A stretch of DNA of 64,000 bases from Kumtagia ephedrae (GCF_003012745.1 NZ_PXYK01000012.1:62001-126000), one strand, 5' to 3'. Counted from the stretch's first letter, positions 9,387-18,992 are shown. Notes: a model not told the origin generated them from the sequence alone. Numbers and translations are program-made.

Positions 9387-9839
9387 TCAGAACTCGCGGC
9401 CGAGCCTGGCGTCGACCGAATGCCGGTTGCCGCCGCGGATGGCGAAGAAGATGAAGATCGCCGCCCACAGGATCGACTTTTCGGCGCCGGAATAGCCTTC
9501 CGCCCGGACGATCCAGTGAACGTAGACGGTCACCAGCAGCACGATGGTGGCGGCGACCGACGCCGGCCGGGTGAGCAGGCCGAGCGCGATGAGGATGCCG
9601 CCGAAGAATTCGGCAGCGGCAAGCAGCGGCGACCAGAAGACACCCGGATAGAAGCCGAGGCTCTCGACCATCCCGGCCGCGCCGAAAGGGTTGACGATCT
9701 TCGGCACGCCATGGGTGACCAGCGCCAGACCAGCGACGACGCGCAGCAGCGTCTCGGCACCATCGTGCAGGCTGCCATAGAGGCGGCCGAGGGCAGGAAT
9801 GATCAGGCGGCGGCGTGTCGGTAGGCTGGCGTCCGTCAT
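9387..9839 (-). CDS. DoxX family membrane protein
   Basis: A 150-residue protein with four hydrophobic segments, the DoxX/SURF4-like fold. The start at 9839 (MTDASLPTRRR) has GGAG at good spacing on the minus strand. Characteristic pieces are LLRVVAGLALVTHGVPKI, then a second helix with AAAEFFGGILIALGLLTRP, and a C-terminal FFAIRGGNRHSVDA. DoxX proteins are inner-membrane proteins with poorly defined roles, often linked to redox or sulfur stress. It is transcribed convergently with yejF and is probably monocistronic. Confidence 0.85.
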   Translation of the reverse strand: MTDASLPTRRRLIIPALGRLYGSLHDGAETLLRVVAGLALVTHGVPKIVNPFGAAGMVESLGFYPGVFWSPLLAAAEFFGGILIALGLLTRPASVAATIVLLVTVYVHWIVRAEGYSGAEKSILWAAIFIFFAIRGGNRHSVDARLGREF

Positions 9840-10045
9840 CGGGTTCTCCGAATTTGCTGCGTTGCAGCAGAACGCGTAGGGGAGATCGCCGGTCAACTCA
9901 ATCGAGCTGACAAAAAGTTGATCCTATAGAGAAGGTTTCCGTCACCGAGTCGCGATCTTGCCGCTCGACATGCGGCACCTTCCGTCAGCCGTCCCGCCCA
10001 GCGGCACAGGCAGGCGGAGGTGAAGGATCAAACAAAGAGTCAAAA

Positions 10046-12376
10046 TCAGGAATCCCTGCCATGCGATGGCCCCGAGGTGCGGGCCGTTGTGGCGAGCGCG
10101 GCGATGGCCTGCCGGATGGTCTCGCGCGTGAACGGCTTTTCGACGACCGGCCTGCTCGCCCGTTCGAGGAAATGCGCCGCCGACAGGCCGAGCGTATCTC
10201 CGGTGACGAAGACGAAGCGGTCGGCAGCGGCGGGCACCGTCTCCCGCGCCCAGTCGTACAGAGCGGGGCCGTCGGTGTTCGGCATTCTGAGGTCACAGAA
10301 GATCGCGTCGAACGGAGTCGCCGCCATGGCATGCTTGGCGTGGGCACCATCCCCTACGACGGTGACCGAAAAGCCTTCCGTCTCCAGGAACAGCCCGACC
10401 ATCTCGGCGACGTCGGGCTCGTCGTCGACGACGAGCGCGGTGCGGCCGATGCCGCCTTTCGTAATCTGCGGCTCGCGCCGGTCCGGCTGGCTGCCGGCGC
10501 AGGGCTCGACCGGCAGTCGCAGGCGGAAATGCGCGCCCGCCGGACCGTCGAGAAGCTCCAGCCGGCCGTTGTGGGCCTGCACGACGCCCAGCGAAAACGC
10601 CAGCCCGATCCCGGTTCCCACGCCCTGCGGCTTGGTGGTGAAGAACGGATCGAATATCCGGCTGCGGACTTCCGCCGAAACGCCGGGCCCGTTGTCCGAC
10701 ACGAGGATCTCGATCTCGCCGCCGATCATCGCCGTGGCGATCTCGATGTGGCGCGGCTCGGGAATCTCCTGCAGCGCCTGCTGCGCATTGATGATCAGGT
10801 TGAGCAGCACCTGGTGCAGCTGATCGGGATCGACTTCGAGCAGCGGCAGGTCGTCGGAGAGCCGCGTGTCGACCTCGACGCCGGCCGTGCGCAGGCCGTA
10901 GCTCGCTATGTCGAGCGCGGCGCGGATCAACTCGTTGACGTCGACGCTGCGGCGCTCGGGATGGCGTTCCCGCGCCATTGCGAGGAAGGTCTTGACGATG
11001 CGGGCGCAGCGTTCCGCCGCGCGCTTGATCTTGCCGGCCCGGTCGGCATGGGCCGTGCCCGCCAGCTGCTCCTCCAGCATGGCCGCCTGCGCGAACACGA
11101 CCGCCAGCGGATTGTTGAGCTCGTGCGAGACGCCGGCAAGCAGCGACCCCAGCGCATTCAACCGTTCGCTCTGAGCGAGCGCCTCGCGCGAGCGCGCCAG
11201 TTCGGCTTCCGCCGCCTTCCTCGCGGTGAGGTCGAGAATGCTGCCGACGATCACCAGCCGACCGTCCATCTCGACATGGCGCCAGCTAAGCGAAACCGGG
11301 AAAACCGATCCGTCGAGCCTGCAAAAATGCGCTTCCACGCCGTCGACGCGCGCCACCTCGCGCGACATGGCGTTGATGCGGCGATAGTCCTCGCGGGTCG
11401 CGAACCAGCGATGTTGCAGGAACCGGTCCTCGTCTCCCGGGCCGACCCCCATCATCTCGCGAAAGGCCGGGTTGGCGACGATCAGCTGGTTGGCCTCATC
11501 GATGAAGACGACCGGAACCGGATGGTGGTGGGTCACGGCGCGGAAGCGTTTTTCGCTCTCCGCCAGCCGCTCCGCCGAGCGCTTGAGTTCGGTGATGTCG
11601 ATATCGAAGCCGCCGATGCGCGCCTGCTGCTGGTCTTCCCACTGGACGGGAAAGCGTACCACCAGGCTCCAGGCATAGTCCGTCGCCTGGCTCAGGAATT
11701 CCTCGACGGCGATCGCCTGTCCCGCTTCCAGAACGCGGCGGTCGTTCTCCGCGATCATCGCGGCTTCCTCGTGCCCGAATATATCCACGGCCGAAAGCCC
11801 GATCGCTTCTTCGGCCGGCCGCCCGAACACCTTTCCCATTTCGGGATTGGCGATCAGGTAGCGGCCGTCGACATCCTTGAGGTACATGCCGATGGGCGCA
11901 TGCCGCATGAACGCCTCCAGCCGCGCCTGGCTGCCGAGCAGCGCGGCGTCCCTGGCGTGGCGCGCTGAGAGATCGCGCAGGGTCGCGACGAAGAAGCGCC
12001 GGCTGCCGCTGCGCGCCTCCGTGATCGCAAGCTCCACCGGAAACTCGCTGCCGTCGGCGCGCACCGCGATCTGTTCTGAACGCTGCCCGAGCAGGCGTGG
12101 GACGCCTTCCGCCAAAAAGGCGTTGCGACCAATGGGATGCGCGTCGCGCAGGCGCGGCGGGACGATGAGGTCGTAGATCGTGGCGCCGATGGCAACGGCG
12201 CGGCGACAGCCGAATGTCGTCTCCGCCGCCGCGTTGAATTCGATGACGCGGCCGGTCTCGTCGGTGACGACGATGCAGTCCAGCGACGAACGGATCGCCG
12301 CAGCCAGGATCGCGTCGGCGGAGGCGGCCGTGGCGTCAGCCTGTTCCACGCGAGGCTTTTCTTCGAAAGGTCTCAC
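10046..12376 (-). CDS. Triple-PAS hybrid sensor histidine kinase with C-terminal receiver
   Basis: About 776 residues and no membrane segment, so a cytoplasmic sensor. Three PAS domains occupy roughly residues 20-140, 150-275 and 280-400. Then come the H box GVSHELNNPL, N box NLIINAQQAL, G boxes DNGPGV and GTGIGLAFS, and a receiver domain near 650-765 with VVDDEPD, the phosphoacceptor CDLRMPNTDG and EKPF. I prefer GTG 12376 (AAAGG upstream); TTG 12397 is an alternative adding seven residues. Several PAS domains suggest redox, light or small-ligand sensing. No partner regulator is adjacent. Confidence 0.9.
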   Translation of the reverse strand: MRPFEEKPRVEQADATAASADAILAAAIRSSLDCIVVTDETGRVIEFNAAAETTFGCRRAVAIGATIYDLIVPPRLRDAHPIGRNAFLAEGVPRLLGQRSEQIAVRADGSEFPVELAITEARSGSRRFFVATLRDLSARHARDAALLGSQARLEAFMRHAPIGMYLKDVDGRYLIANPEMGKVFGRPAEEAIGLSAVDIFGHEEAAMIAENDRRVLEAGQAIAVEEFLSQATDYAWSLVVRFPVQWEDQQQARIGGFDIDITELKRSAERLAESEKRFRAVTHHHPVPVVFIDEANQLIVANPAFREMMGVGPGDEDRFLQHRWFATREDYRRINAMSREVARVDGVEAHFCRLDGSVFPVSLSWRHVEMDGRLVIVGSILDLTARKAAEAELARSREALAQSERLNALGSLLAGVSHELNNPLAVVFAQAAMLEEQLAGTAHADRAGKIKRAAERCARIVKTFLAMARERHPERRSVDVNELIRAALDIASYGLRTAGVEVDTRLSDDLPLLEVDPDQLHQVLLNLIINAQQALQEIPEPRHIEIATAMIGGEIEILVSDNGPGVSAEVRSRIFDPFFTTKPQGVGTGIGLAFSLGVVQAHNGRLELLDGPAGAHFRLRLPVEPCAGSQPDRREPQITKGGIGRTALVVDDEPDVAEMVGLFLETEGFSVTVVGDGAHAKHAMAATPFDAIFCDLRMPNTDGPALYDWARETVPAAADRFVFVTGDTLGLSAAHFLERASRPVVEKPFTRETIRQAIAALATTARTSGPSHGRDS

Positions 12377-12598
12377 ATGCCGACCTTTGTATTGCAAACG
12401 CCGCTCTATCCCGATGGCGTCACATCAATGTTCGCCTTCAGTTGGCGAACGTCCCGAAATATCATCAATTAGCACCGGAAGGCCGCGGACTGAACTACTA
12501 AAGCTTCTGCGCATGAAAGCGAAATCGCGCGCCACGCCGCGAAGAACAGCCGCAGACGAGGAGCGGTCGACGGGGCTGCCGTGCCTCGCCCTCAGACC

Positions 12599-13615
12599 CT
12601 ATCGCGTGTCCACCGCTCCGGGAACGGACAACGTCTGCAGCGAGCTGGGATCCTTGCCGCCGATCCAGCCGAGAACGGAGCGGGCGAGTTCCTCGCCGGC
12701 GAGGCGGAAATCCTCGTTGACCACCAGCAGTTCCGGCCGGAACAGATGCAGCAGGTCCGAAGACTGCTTCGACACCACGTCCACGTCGCGGCCGAGTTTC
12801 AGCCCGGCATCCTCGATGCCGGCGACGATCGCCAGCGTCGCCGCCGCGGCGCTGCTGACGAAACCGTCCGGACGGTCGCTCCGGCGCATGATCTGCGTGG
12901 TACGGCCGCGGATATGCTCGAGCGTGTGATCGATCGACACCGCGTTGAAGGACACTTCGGTAGCACCGACCTCGTTCAGCGCGTCGGCGAAGCCGTCGAC
13001 GGTGTGGGCGTAGTAGGTCAGGCCGGTGGGCGGTGCCAGCAGGGCCAGTCGGCGCCGGCCCATCGCGGCCAGTTGGCGCACAGCGATCTGGGCGAAGGCG
13101 TAATTGTCGAAGTCGTGAAACGGGTGCACAAGGCCCATGTCGGTGCGCCCATGCGTGGCGAAGGGCATGCCGTGCTCGAGCAGGTAGCGGGCGCGCGGAT
13201 CGTTGGGCTGGGTGCGCGAGATGATGACACCGTCCGCCGACCCGGTTTCCACGACGTAGCGCACCGGCTCAAGCGGGTCCCGCGAGCGGGAATAGGGCGT
13301 GACGATGAGGTGGTAGGGCGTGTCGGCGATCACTTCGGAGATTCCGTAGATGATGTCCGACACGAAGCTCATGATCTGCTGGTCGGTGTCCAGCACTAGG
13401 CTGATGACATTGGTCTTGCCGGTGCGCAGGCGAACGCCGGCCCGGTTCGGCCGGTAGCCGATCTGACGGGCGACGAGCTGTACCCGCCGCTTCGTCTCCT
13501 CCCCGATGTCGGGAGCGTCCTTCAGTGCCCGCGACACGGTGGTGACGCCGAGCCCGGTCATGAAGGCGATCGTCTTCAGCGTCGGCCGCGGGGCCTCCAC
13601 CGTTCGCTCGCTCAT
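12599..13615 (-). CDS. LacI family transcriptional regulator of the sugar operon
   Basis: A 338-residue LacI-type repressor. The start at 13615 is supported by GAGAGGGG three bases upstream. The N-terminal helix-turn-helix is TLKTIAFMTGLGVTTVSRAL, followed by the hinge region IGYRPNRAGVRL and a periplasmic-binding-protein-like sensor domain. It is divergent from a sugar ABC operon, with about 396 bp between the start codons. Two palindromes CTGNAACGTTNCAG in that gap are its likely operators: one on its own side, one just upstream of the transporter ribosome-binding site. Confidence 0.92.
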   Translation of the reverse strand: MSERTVEAPRPTLKTIAFMTGLGVTTVSRALKDAPDIGEETKRRVQLVARQIGYRPNRAGVRLRTGKTNVISLVLDTDQQIMSFVSDIIYGISEVIADTPYHLIVTPYSRSRDPLEPVRYVVETGSADGVIISRTQPNDPRARYLLEHGMPFATHGRTDMGLVHPFHDFDNYAFAQIAVRQLAAMGRRRLALLAPPTGLTYYAHTVDGFADALNEVGATEVSFNAVSIDHTLEHIRGRTTQIMRRSDRPDGFVSSAAAATLAIVAGIEDAGLKLGRDVDVVSKQSSDLLHLFRPELLVVNEDFRLAGEELARSVLGWIGGKDPSSLQTLSVPGAVDTR

Positions 13616-13725
13616 CTGCCCCTCTCTGCCCGTGCCCCGCATGGCGTCCGCCTATCAGGCCCACGGTTCCACGGCAATTGCGGCCTGCGGCAAATGCTGC
13701 CGGCGGTCGATATCGCCCGGATAAT

Positions 13726-13739
13726 CTGAAACGTTGCAG
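13726..13739. promoter_or_regulatory. Putative LacI-type operator O1
   Basis: CTGAAACGTTGCAG is a 14-bp near-palindrome centred on AACGTT, with one mismatched pair. It lies about 111 bp upstream of the LacI regulator start and matches the second site at 13980-13993 in 12 of 14 positions. A central CG in an A/T-flanked palindrome is typical for LacI family operators. It probably serves autoregulation and, with the second site, a repression loop. Confidence 0.75.
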
Positions 13740-13979
13740 ATTTCAATGCTGCATTCACGTATGGGGCAAAAGGCGGCCGCTGTGGGCCAGGAAAACGCAC
13801 CATTGTAAACGCCCGGTTTGGGCCGTTTCGGCATTCCCGTGCACTTGTGCATCGCAATACAGATGTTTTGCACCGCAACGATCCGATTGCAGGAGATCAT
13901 AATTTCGGGCGTCGAAAAAACTTGGCGTGTCAGCCAGAAGTCGGGTTGCGTGCTCCTGACAAATCCAATACAGAAAAAT

Positions 13980-13993
13980 CTGTAACGTTTCAG
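13980..13993. promoter_or_regulatory. Putative LacI-type operator O2 upstream of the sugar-binding protein gene
   Basis: CTGTAACGTTTCAG ends about 18 bp before the ATG of the binding-protein gene and just before its AGGGAGGAA ribosome-binding site. A repressor bound here would block transcription elongation or initiation. The pair shares the consensus CTGNAACGTTNCAG. The remaining DNA between the two sites, about 240 bp, shows no gene I can support. Confidence 0.78.
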
Positions 13994-14011
13994 TTTCAGG
14001 GAGGAATACCG

Positions 14012-15250
14012 ATGCGTTATCGATTTTCGCGTGCCGTGCTCGCTGCCGGCGTAGCGTTCCTAGCAACCGTACCGGCTCACGCGACCGATCTCGAAGTCAC
14101 CCATTGGTGGACCTCGGGCGGCGAAGCGGCTGCCGTCGCCGAATTCGCCAAGGCCTTCGACGCAACCGGCAACAAATGGGTCGACGGTGCCATCGCCGGT
14201 TCCGGCGACACCGCCCGGCCGGTCATGATCAGCCGCATCACCGGCGGCGATCCGATGGGCGCTACACAGTTCAACCACGGCCGCCAGGCCGAGGAACTGG
14301 TCCAGGAAGGCCTGATGCGCGACTTCACCGAACTCGCCGCCAAGGAGAACTGGACCGGATTGATCAACCCGCCGACGCTGCTGCAGAACTGCACGCTCGA
14401 CGGCAAGATCTACTGCGTGCCGGTCAACATCCACTCCTGGCAGTGGATCTGGCTGTCCAACAAGGCGTTCGCCGATGCCGGCGTGCCGGTGCCGAAGAAC
14501 TGGGACGAGTTCGTCGCTGCCGGTCCGGCGCTCGAAAAGGCGGGCAAGATTCCGCTGGCGATGGGCAAGCAAGCCTGGCAGCAGTCCGGCGCGCTCAACG
14601 TGCTGATGGCGGCGATCGTCGGACCGGAAACCTTCCTCAAGGTCTACAAGGACAAGAGCGCCGACGTGGCCGGAGGTCCCGAGATCGCAAAAGTGTTCAA
14701 GGCTGCCGACGACGCGCGCAAGCTGGCCGCGAAGTCGAACGTGCAGAACTGGAACGAGGCGACCGCCATGGTCATCGGCGGCCAGGCCGGCGGGCAGATC
14801 ATGGGCGACTGGGCGCAGGGCGAGTTCCAGGTGGCCGGCCAGGTGGCGGGCAAGGATTATACCTGCCTGCCCGGCCTCGGCCTCAATGCCGTCATCGCCA
14901 CCGGCGGCGACGCCTTCTACTTCCCCAAGCTCGACGATCCGGAAAAGTCGAAGGCGCAGGAGGCGCTGGCTTCGGTGCTGATGTCCAAGGAAGCGCAGGT
15001 CGCCTTCAACCTCAAGAAGGGCTCGCTGCCGGTGCGCGGCGACGTCGATCTGACGACGGCCAATGACTGCATGAAGAAAGGCCTCGAGATCCTCGCCGCC
15101 GGCAAGACCATGCAGTGGACCGACGAACTGATCAGCCCGGACACGACCCAGCAGATGAACGACCTCATGTCCGAGTTCTTCAGCACGCCGAGCCTGACGG
15201 CCGAAGCCGCCCAGGCGCGCTTTGCCGAGATCATCGGCGCCGCCGACTGA
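14012..15250 (+). CDS. Carbohydrate ABC transporter substrate-binding protein
   Basis: A 412-residue family 1 binding protein. The start at 14012 follows AGGGAGGAA, and MRYRFSRAVLAAGVAFLATVPAHA is a clear Sec signal peptide. The mature protein opens LEVTHWWTSGGEAAAVAEFAKAF, the usual strand and helix of sugar-binding proteins of this class, and contains GGDPMGATQFNHGRQAEEL. It is the first gene of a six-gene operon (binding protein, two permeases, ATPase, isomerase, oxidoreductase). The operon resembles importers for di- or monosaccharides such as glucose, trehalose or alpha-glucosides; the true sugar cannot be read from the sequence. Confidence 0.9.
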   Translation: MRYRFSRAVLAAGVAFLATVPAHATDLEVTHWWTSGGEAAAVAEFAKAFDATGNKWVDGAIAGSGDTARPVMISRITGGDPMGATQFNHGRQAEELVQEGLMRDFTELAAKENWTGLINPPTLLQNCTLDGKIYCVPVNIHSWQWIWLSNKAFADAGVPVPKNWDEFVAAGPALEKAGKIPLAMGKQAWQQSGALNVLMAAIVGPETFLKVYKDKSADVAGGPEIAKVFKAADDARKLAAKSNVQNWNEATAMVIGGQAGGQIMGDWAQGEFQVAGQVAGKDYTCLPGLGLNAVIATGGDAFYFPKLDDPEKSKAQEALASVLMSKEAQVAFNLKKGSLPVRGDVDLTTANDCMKKGLEILAAGKTMQWTDELISPDTTQQMNDLMSEFFSTPSLTAEAAQARFAEIIGAAD

Positions 15251-15316
15251 GGCGGCTTCCGCGGCGCCGGCCCACTGCGGCCGGCGTCTCCGGCCATTCC
15301 ATCCCGAGGGAAGCTG

Positions 15317-16210
15317 ATGGCAGACCGGACCCGTCCCAGCGGGCTTTTCAAGAACGTCAACGCTAAGATCGCCTCGATCCCGATGATCCTGACGGCGCTT
15401 TGCGTGTTCCTCGGCGGCACGCTTTGGACGGTCGTCTATTCGTTCACGGATTCGAAGCTGCTGCCGCGCCTGCGCTTTGTCGGCCTCGATCAGTACGAAC
15501 GGCTGTGGTCGGCGCCGCGCTGGCTGGTGTCGATCGAGAACCTGGCCGTCTACGGCGTCCTGTCGCTGATTCTCAGCCTGGTGATCGGCTTCGTCCTCGC
15601 CGCCCTGCTCGACCAGAAGATCCGCTTCGAGAACACGTTCCGGACGATCTTTCTTTATCCGTTCGCGCTCAGCTTCGTCGTCACCGGGCTGGTCTGGCAG
15701 TGGATTCTCAATCCGCAGTTCGGCATCCAGCACATCGTGAGGAGCCTCGGCTTCGAGAGCTTCACTTTCGATCCGCTCTATAACGCCGACATCGTCATGT
15801 ACGGCATCCTGATCGCCGGCCTGTGGCAGGGGACCGGGCTGGTCATGTGCCTGATGCTTGCCGGCCTGCGCGGCATAGACGAGGACATCTGGAAGGCCGC
15901 GCGCGTGGACGGCATCCCGATGTGGAAGACCTATCTCTTCATCGTCATCCCGATGATGCGGCCGGTCTTCATCACCACGCTCGTCATCATCACCTCGGGC
16001 ATCGTCAAGCTCTACGACCTGGTGGTCGCGCAGACCGGCGGCGGACCCGGCAACGCCTCGGAGGTTCCCGCCAAATACGTCTATGAGTTCATGTTCCGGG
16101 CCCAGAACCTCGGCCAGGGCTTCGCCGCCTCGACGATGATGCTGCTCAGCGTCGCCATCATCATCATCCCGTGGGCCTATCTCGAATTCGGAGGCAAGCG
16201 CCGTGGCTAG
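15317..16210 (+). CDS. Sugar ABC transporter permease (MalF-type)
   Basis: A 297-residue permease with six predicted helices; ATG 15317 follows GAGGGA. It carries the family-1 hallmark TIFLYPFALSFVVTGLVWQWILNP and the EAA loop DIWKAARVDGIPMWKTYLFIVIPMM. The segment DLVVAQTGGGPGNASEVPAKYVYEFMF is typical for sugar permeases of the MalF/UgpA type. Its stop overlaps the GTG start of the partner permease, so both halves are made in step. Confidence 0.92.
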   Translation: MADRTRPSGLFKNVNAKIASIPMILTALCVFLGGTLWTVVYSFTDSKLLPRLRFVGLDQYERLWSAPRWLVSIENLAVYGVLSLILSLVIGFVLAALLDQKIRFENTFRTIFLYPFALSFVVTGLVWQWILNPQFGIQHIVRSLGFESFTFDPLYNADIVMYGILIAGLWQGTGLVMCLMLAGLRGIDEDIWKAARVDGIPMWKTYLFIVIPMMRPVFITTLVIITSGIVKLYDLVVAQTGGGPGNASEVPAKYVYEFMFRAQNLGQGFAASTMMLLSVAIIIIPWAYLEFGGKRRG

Positions 16211-17117
16211 TCCTGCCGTCTTCGCGTCCTCGGCCGGAGTGGAGCCGCACGGCCCCCGCCCCCGCCGCGCCATCTCGCGCCGCAACGTCATCGTCTACGG
16301 CACGCTGCTCGTCGTGGCGATCTACTACCTGCTGCCGCTCTATGTGATGGTGGTCACCTCGCTCAAGGGCATGCCGGAAATCCGGCTCGGCAACATCTTC
16401 TCGCCGCCCGTCGAAATCACCTTCGAGCCCTGGGTCAAGGCGTGGGCGACGGCCTGCACCGGGCTGAATTGCGACGGCCTTTCCCGCGGCTTCTGGAATT
16501 CGGTGCGCATCACCGTACCGTCGGTGATCATCTCGATCGCCATCGCCTCGGTGAACGGCTACGCGCTGGCCAACTGGCGCTTCAAGGGCTCGGAGACGTT
16601 CTTCGCCATCCTGATCTTCGGCGCCTTCATCCCCTACCAGGTGATGCTCTATCCCATCGTCATCATCCTGCGCGAGATCGGTCTCTATGGCAGCCTCTGG
16701 GGCCTCGTCATCGTGCATTGCATCTTCGGCATGCCGATCCTGACCCTGCTCTTCCGCAACTACTTCACCTCGGTCCCGGAGGAGCTGTTCAAGGCCGCGC
16801 GCGTCGATGGCGCCGGGTTCTGGGGCATCTATCTCAAGATCATGCTGCCGATGTCGCTGCCGATCTTCGTGGTGGCGCTGATCATCCAGATCACCGGCAT
16901 CTGGAACGACTTCCTGTTCGGCGTCGTCTACACGCGCCCCGATACCTATCCGATGACGGTCCAGCTCAACAACATCGTCAATTCCGTCCAGGGCGTGAAG
17001 GAGTACAACGTCAACATGGCAGCGACCCTGCTCACCGGCCTCGTGCCGCTGGTCATCTACTTCATCTCCGGAAAGCTGTTCGTGCGCGGCATCGCCGCCG
17101 GCGCGGTGAAGGGCTGA
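16203..17117 (+). CDS. Sugar ABC transporter permease (MalG-type)
   Basis: A 304-residue permease starting at GTG 16203 with GGAGG about ten bases before. After a basic stretch (RPRRAISRRN) come six membrane helices and the EAA loop ELFKAARVDGAGFWGIYLKIMLPMSLP. The periplasmic loop after helix 1 includes two Cys (ATACTGLNCDGL) that could form a disulfide. It pairs with the preceding permease. The ATPase gene starts two bases after its stop. Confidence 0.92.
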   Translation: MASPAVFASSAGVEPHGPRPRRAISRRNVIVYGTLLVVAIYYLLPLYVMVVTSLKGMPEIRLGNIFSPPVEITFEPWVKAWATACTGLNCDGLSRGFWNSVRITVPSVIISIAIASVNGYALANWRFKGSETFFAILIFGAFIPYQVMLYPIVIILREIGLYGSLWGLVIVHCIFGMPILTLLFRNYFTSVPEELFKAARVDGAGFWGIYLKIMLPMSLPIFVVALIIQITGIWNDFLFGVVYTRPDTYPMTVQLNNIVNSVQGVKEYNVNMAATLLTGLVPLVIYFISGKLFVRGIAAGAVKG

Positions 17118-17119
17118 GC

Positions 17120-18205
17120 ATGACGAGCGTCCTGGTCAAAGACGTCTCGCTCAACTTCGGCGCCGTCGAGGTGCTGAAATCCCTCAATCTCGACGTGACC
17201 GAAGGCGAGTTCATCGTGCTGCTCGGGCCGTCGGGCTGCGGCAAGTCGACCCTGCTCAACTGCATCGCCGGGCTGCTCGACGTGTCGGCCGGGCAGATTT
17301 TCATCAACGGCAAGAACGTCACCTGGGAGGAGCCGAAGGACCGCGGCATCGGCATGGTGTTCCAGTCCTACGCCCTCTACCCGCAGATGTCGGTGGAGGG
17401 GAATCTCTCCTTCGGCCTTAAGAATGCCGGCCTGCCGAAGGACGAGATCGCCAGGCGCATCGCCCGCGCCGCCTCCATCCTGCAGATCGAGCCGCTGCTC
17501 AAGCGCCGGCCGGCGGCGCTGTCGGGCGGCCAGCGCCAGCGCGTGGCGATCGGCCGGGCGCTGGTGCGCGACGTCGACGTCTTCCTGTTCGACGAGCCGC
17601 TCAGCAACCTCGACGCAAAGCTGCGCTCGGAGCTGAGGGTCGAGATCAAGCGGCTGCACCAGAAGCTCGGCAACACCATGATCTACGTCACCCACGACCA
17701 GATCGAGGCGATGACGCTGGCCGACCGCATCGCGGTGATGAAGGGCGGGCTGATCCAGCAGCTCGACGCGCCGCAGGCGATCTACGGCAAGCCGGTCAAC
17801 CGCTTCGTCGCCGGCTTCATCGGCTCGCCCGGCATGAATTTCCTGGAAGGCCGGCTGGAGCCGCGCGACGGCCAGCCGCGCTTCGTCGCCGACGGGCTGG
17901 ATATCCCGCTCGCGACCTACGCCTTCGACGCGGCCGGCTTCCGCCCCGGCCCGGCGGTGTTCGGCATGCGGCCCGAGCATGTCGGCCTCAACAGCGGCAC
18001 CGGCTGGCCGTTCTCCTCCGCCACGACGGTCGAGGTGGTCGAGCCGATGGGCTCCGACACGCTAGTATGGGCCAGGCTTGCCAGCCAGAATTTTACCGTG
18101 CGCGTCTCCTCCGAGCGTGCGCCGACCGTCGGCGATCAGATCGTGATCGGCTTCGATCCGCTGCGCGCCTCGCTCTTCGACGCCGATACCGGCGTCCGCC
18201 TCTGA
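17120..18205 (+). CDS. Sugar ABC transporter ATP-binding protein (MalK/UgpC-type)
   Basis: A 361-residue ATPase: Walker A GPSGCGKS, Q-loop QSYALYPQMSV, signature LSGGQRQR, Walker B VFLFDEPLSNLDA, and H-loop YVTHDQIEAMTLADR. A C-terminal TOBE-type domain (about 240-361) of the MalK family follows, the part that can bind regulatory proteins. It powers the two permeases upstream. Confidence 0.94.
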   Translation: MTSVLVKDVSLNFGAVEVLKSLNLDVTEGEFIVLLGPSGCGKSTLLNCIAGLLDVSAGQIFINGKNVTWEEPKDRGIGMVFQSYALYPQMSVEGNLSFGLKNAGLPKDEIARRIARAASILQIEPLLKRRPAALSGGQRQRVAIGRALVRDVDVFLFDEPLSNLDAKLRSELRVEIKRLHQKLGNTMIYVTHDQIEAMTLADRIAVMKGGLIQQLDAPQAIYGKPVNRFVAGFIGSPGMNFLEGRLEPRDGQPRFVADGLDIPLATYAFDAAGFRPGPAVFGMRPEHVGLNSGTGWPFSSATTVEVVEPMGSDTLVWARLASQNFTVRVSSERAPTVGDQIVIGFDPLRASLFDADTGVRL

Positions 18206-18234
18206 CACCCTTCGACAGCAATGGGAATGTTCCG

Positions 18235-18981
18235 ATGACCTGGTCCTTCCAACTCTACAGCGCCCGCAACTTCCAGCCCTGGTCGGACGTATTGAAGACG
18301 CTCGGCGAACTCGGCTACAAGCAGGTCGAGGGTTTCGGTGGCGTCTATGCCGAGCCGTCGGCCTTCCGCGCCGATCTCGACAGGAACGGTCTTGCCATGC
18401 CGAGCGGGCATTTCCCGATCGACATGCTGGAGACCGATTTCGGCATGGCGGAGACGATCGCCAGGACGCTCGGCATGAAGCTGATCGCCTGCCCCTATCT
18501 GCAGGCGCCCGATCGGCCGGCTGACGCCGAAGGCTGGCGCGGCTTCGGCAAGCGGCTGGCGGCGGTTGCCAAGCGGGCTGAGGACGCCGGCTTGGCCTTC
18601 GCCTGGCACAATCACGACTTCGAGTTCCAGCCGCTTGCCGACGGCTCGACCCCGCAGGACCGGATTTTCGAGGGCGCGCCCGATCTCGGCTGGGAGATCG
18701 ACGTTGCCTGGGTGATCCGCGGCGGCGCCGACCCGTTGAAATGGATCGGCGAGCATGGCCAGCGCATCGTCGCCGTGCACGTCAAGGACATCGCCCCGGC
18801 CGGCGAGAACGCCGACGAGGACGGCTGGTCGGATGTCGGCCACGGCACGGTGGACTGGAAAGGCCTGCTGGCGACGCTGAAGGCCAGGACGCCGGCAAAA
18901 TATTACATCATGGAACAGGACAACCCGAACGACTTCCGGCGCTTCGCCAGCCGGTCGATCGCGGCGGTCAGCAGTTTTTGA
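18235..18981 (+). CDS. Sugar phosphate isomerase/epimerase-like TIM barrel
   Basis: A 248-residue protein of the xylose isomerase-like/AP endonuclease 2 family. Visible metal-site motifs are FAWHNHDFEFQ, GWEIDVAWVIRGG and IVAVHVKDI. ATG 18235 is chosen because MTWSFQLYSARNF matches the first barrel strand. Such proteins with a Gfo/Idh partner often process unusual or oxidised sugars, for example keto-sugar or inositol derivatives. Its position after the transporter suggests it acts on the imported sugar. The precise reaction is not known. Confidence 0.85.
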   Translation: MTWSFQLYSARNFQPWSDVLKTLGELGYKQVEGFGGVYAEPSAFRADLDRNGLAMPSGHFPIDMLETDFGMAETIARTLGMKLIACPYLQAPDRPADAEGWRGFGKRLAAVAKRAEDAGLAFAWHNHDFEFQPLADGSTPQDRIFEGAPDLGWEIDVAWVIRGGADPLKWIGEHGQRIVAVHVKDIAPAGENADEDGWSDVGHGTVDWKGLLATLKARTPAKYYIMEQDNPNDFRRFASRSIAAVSSF

Positions 18982-18992
18982 GGGACACGCAT

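Noticed and set aside
10061-11968. A 635-codon plus-strand frame opposite the hybrid histidine kinase
   Set aside because: The minus-strand product has complete kinase and receiver motifs; the plus-strand product has none.
14060-16291. A 743-codon open frame on the minus strand opposite the sugar binding-protein and permease genes
   Set aside because: It is antisense to genes with clear signal peptide, permease and motif evidence; its product is a His/Asp/Arg-rich shadow, normal for high-GC DNA.
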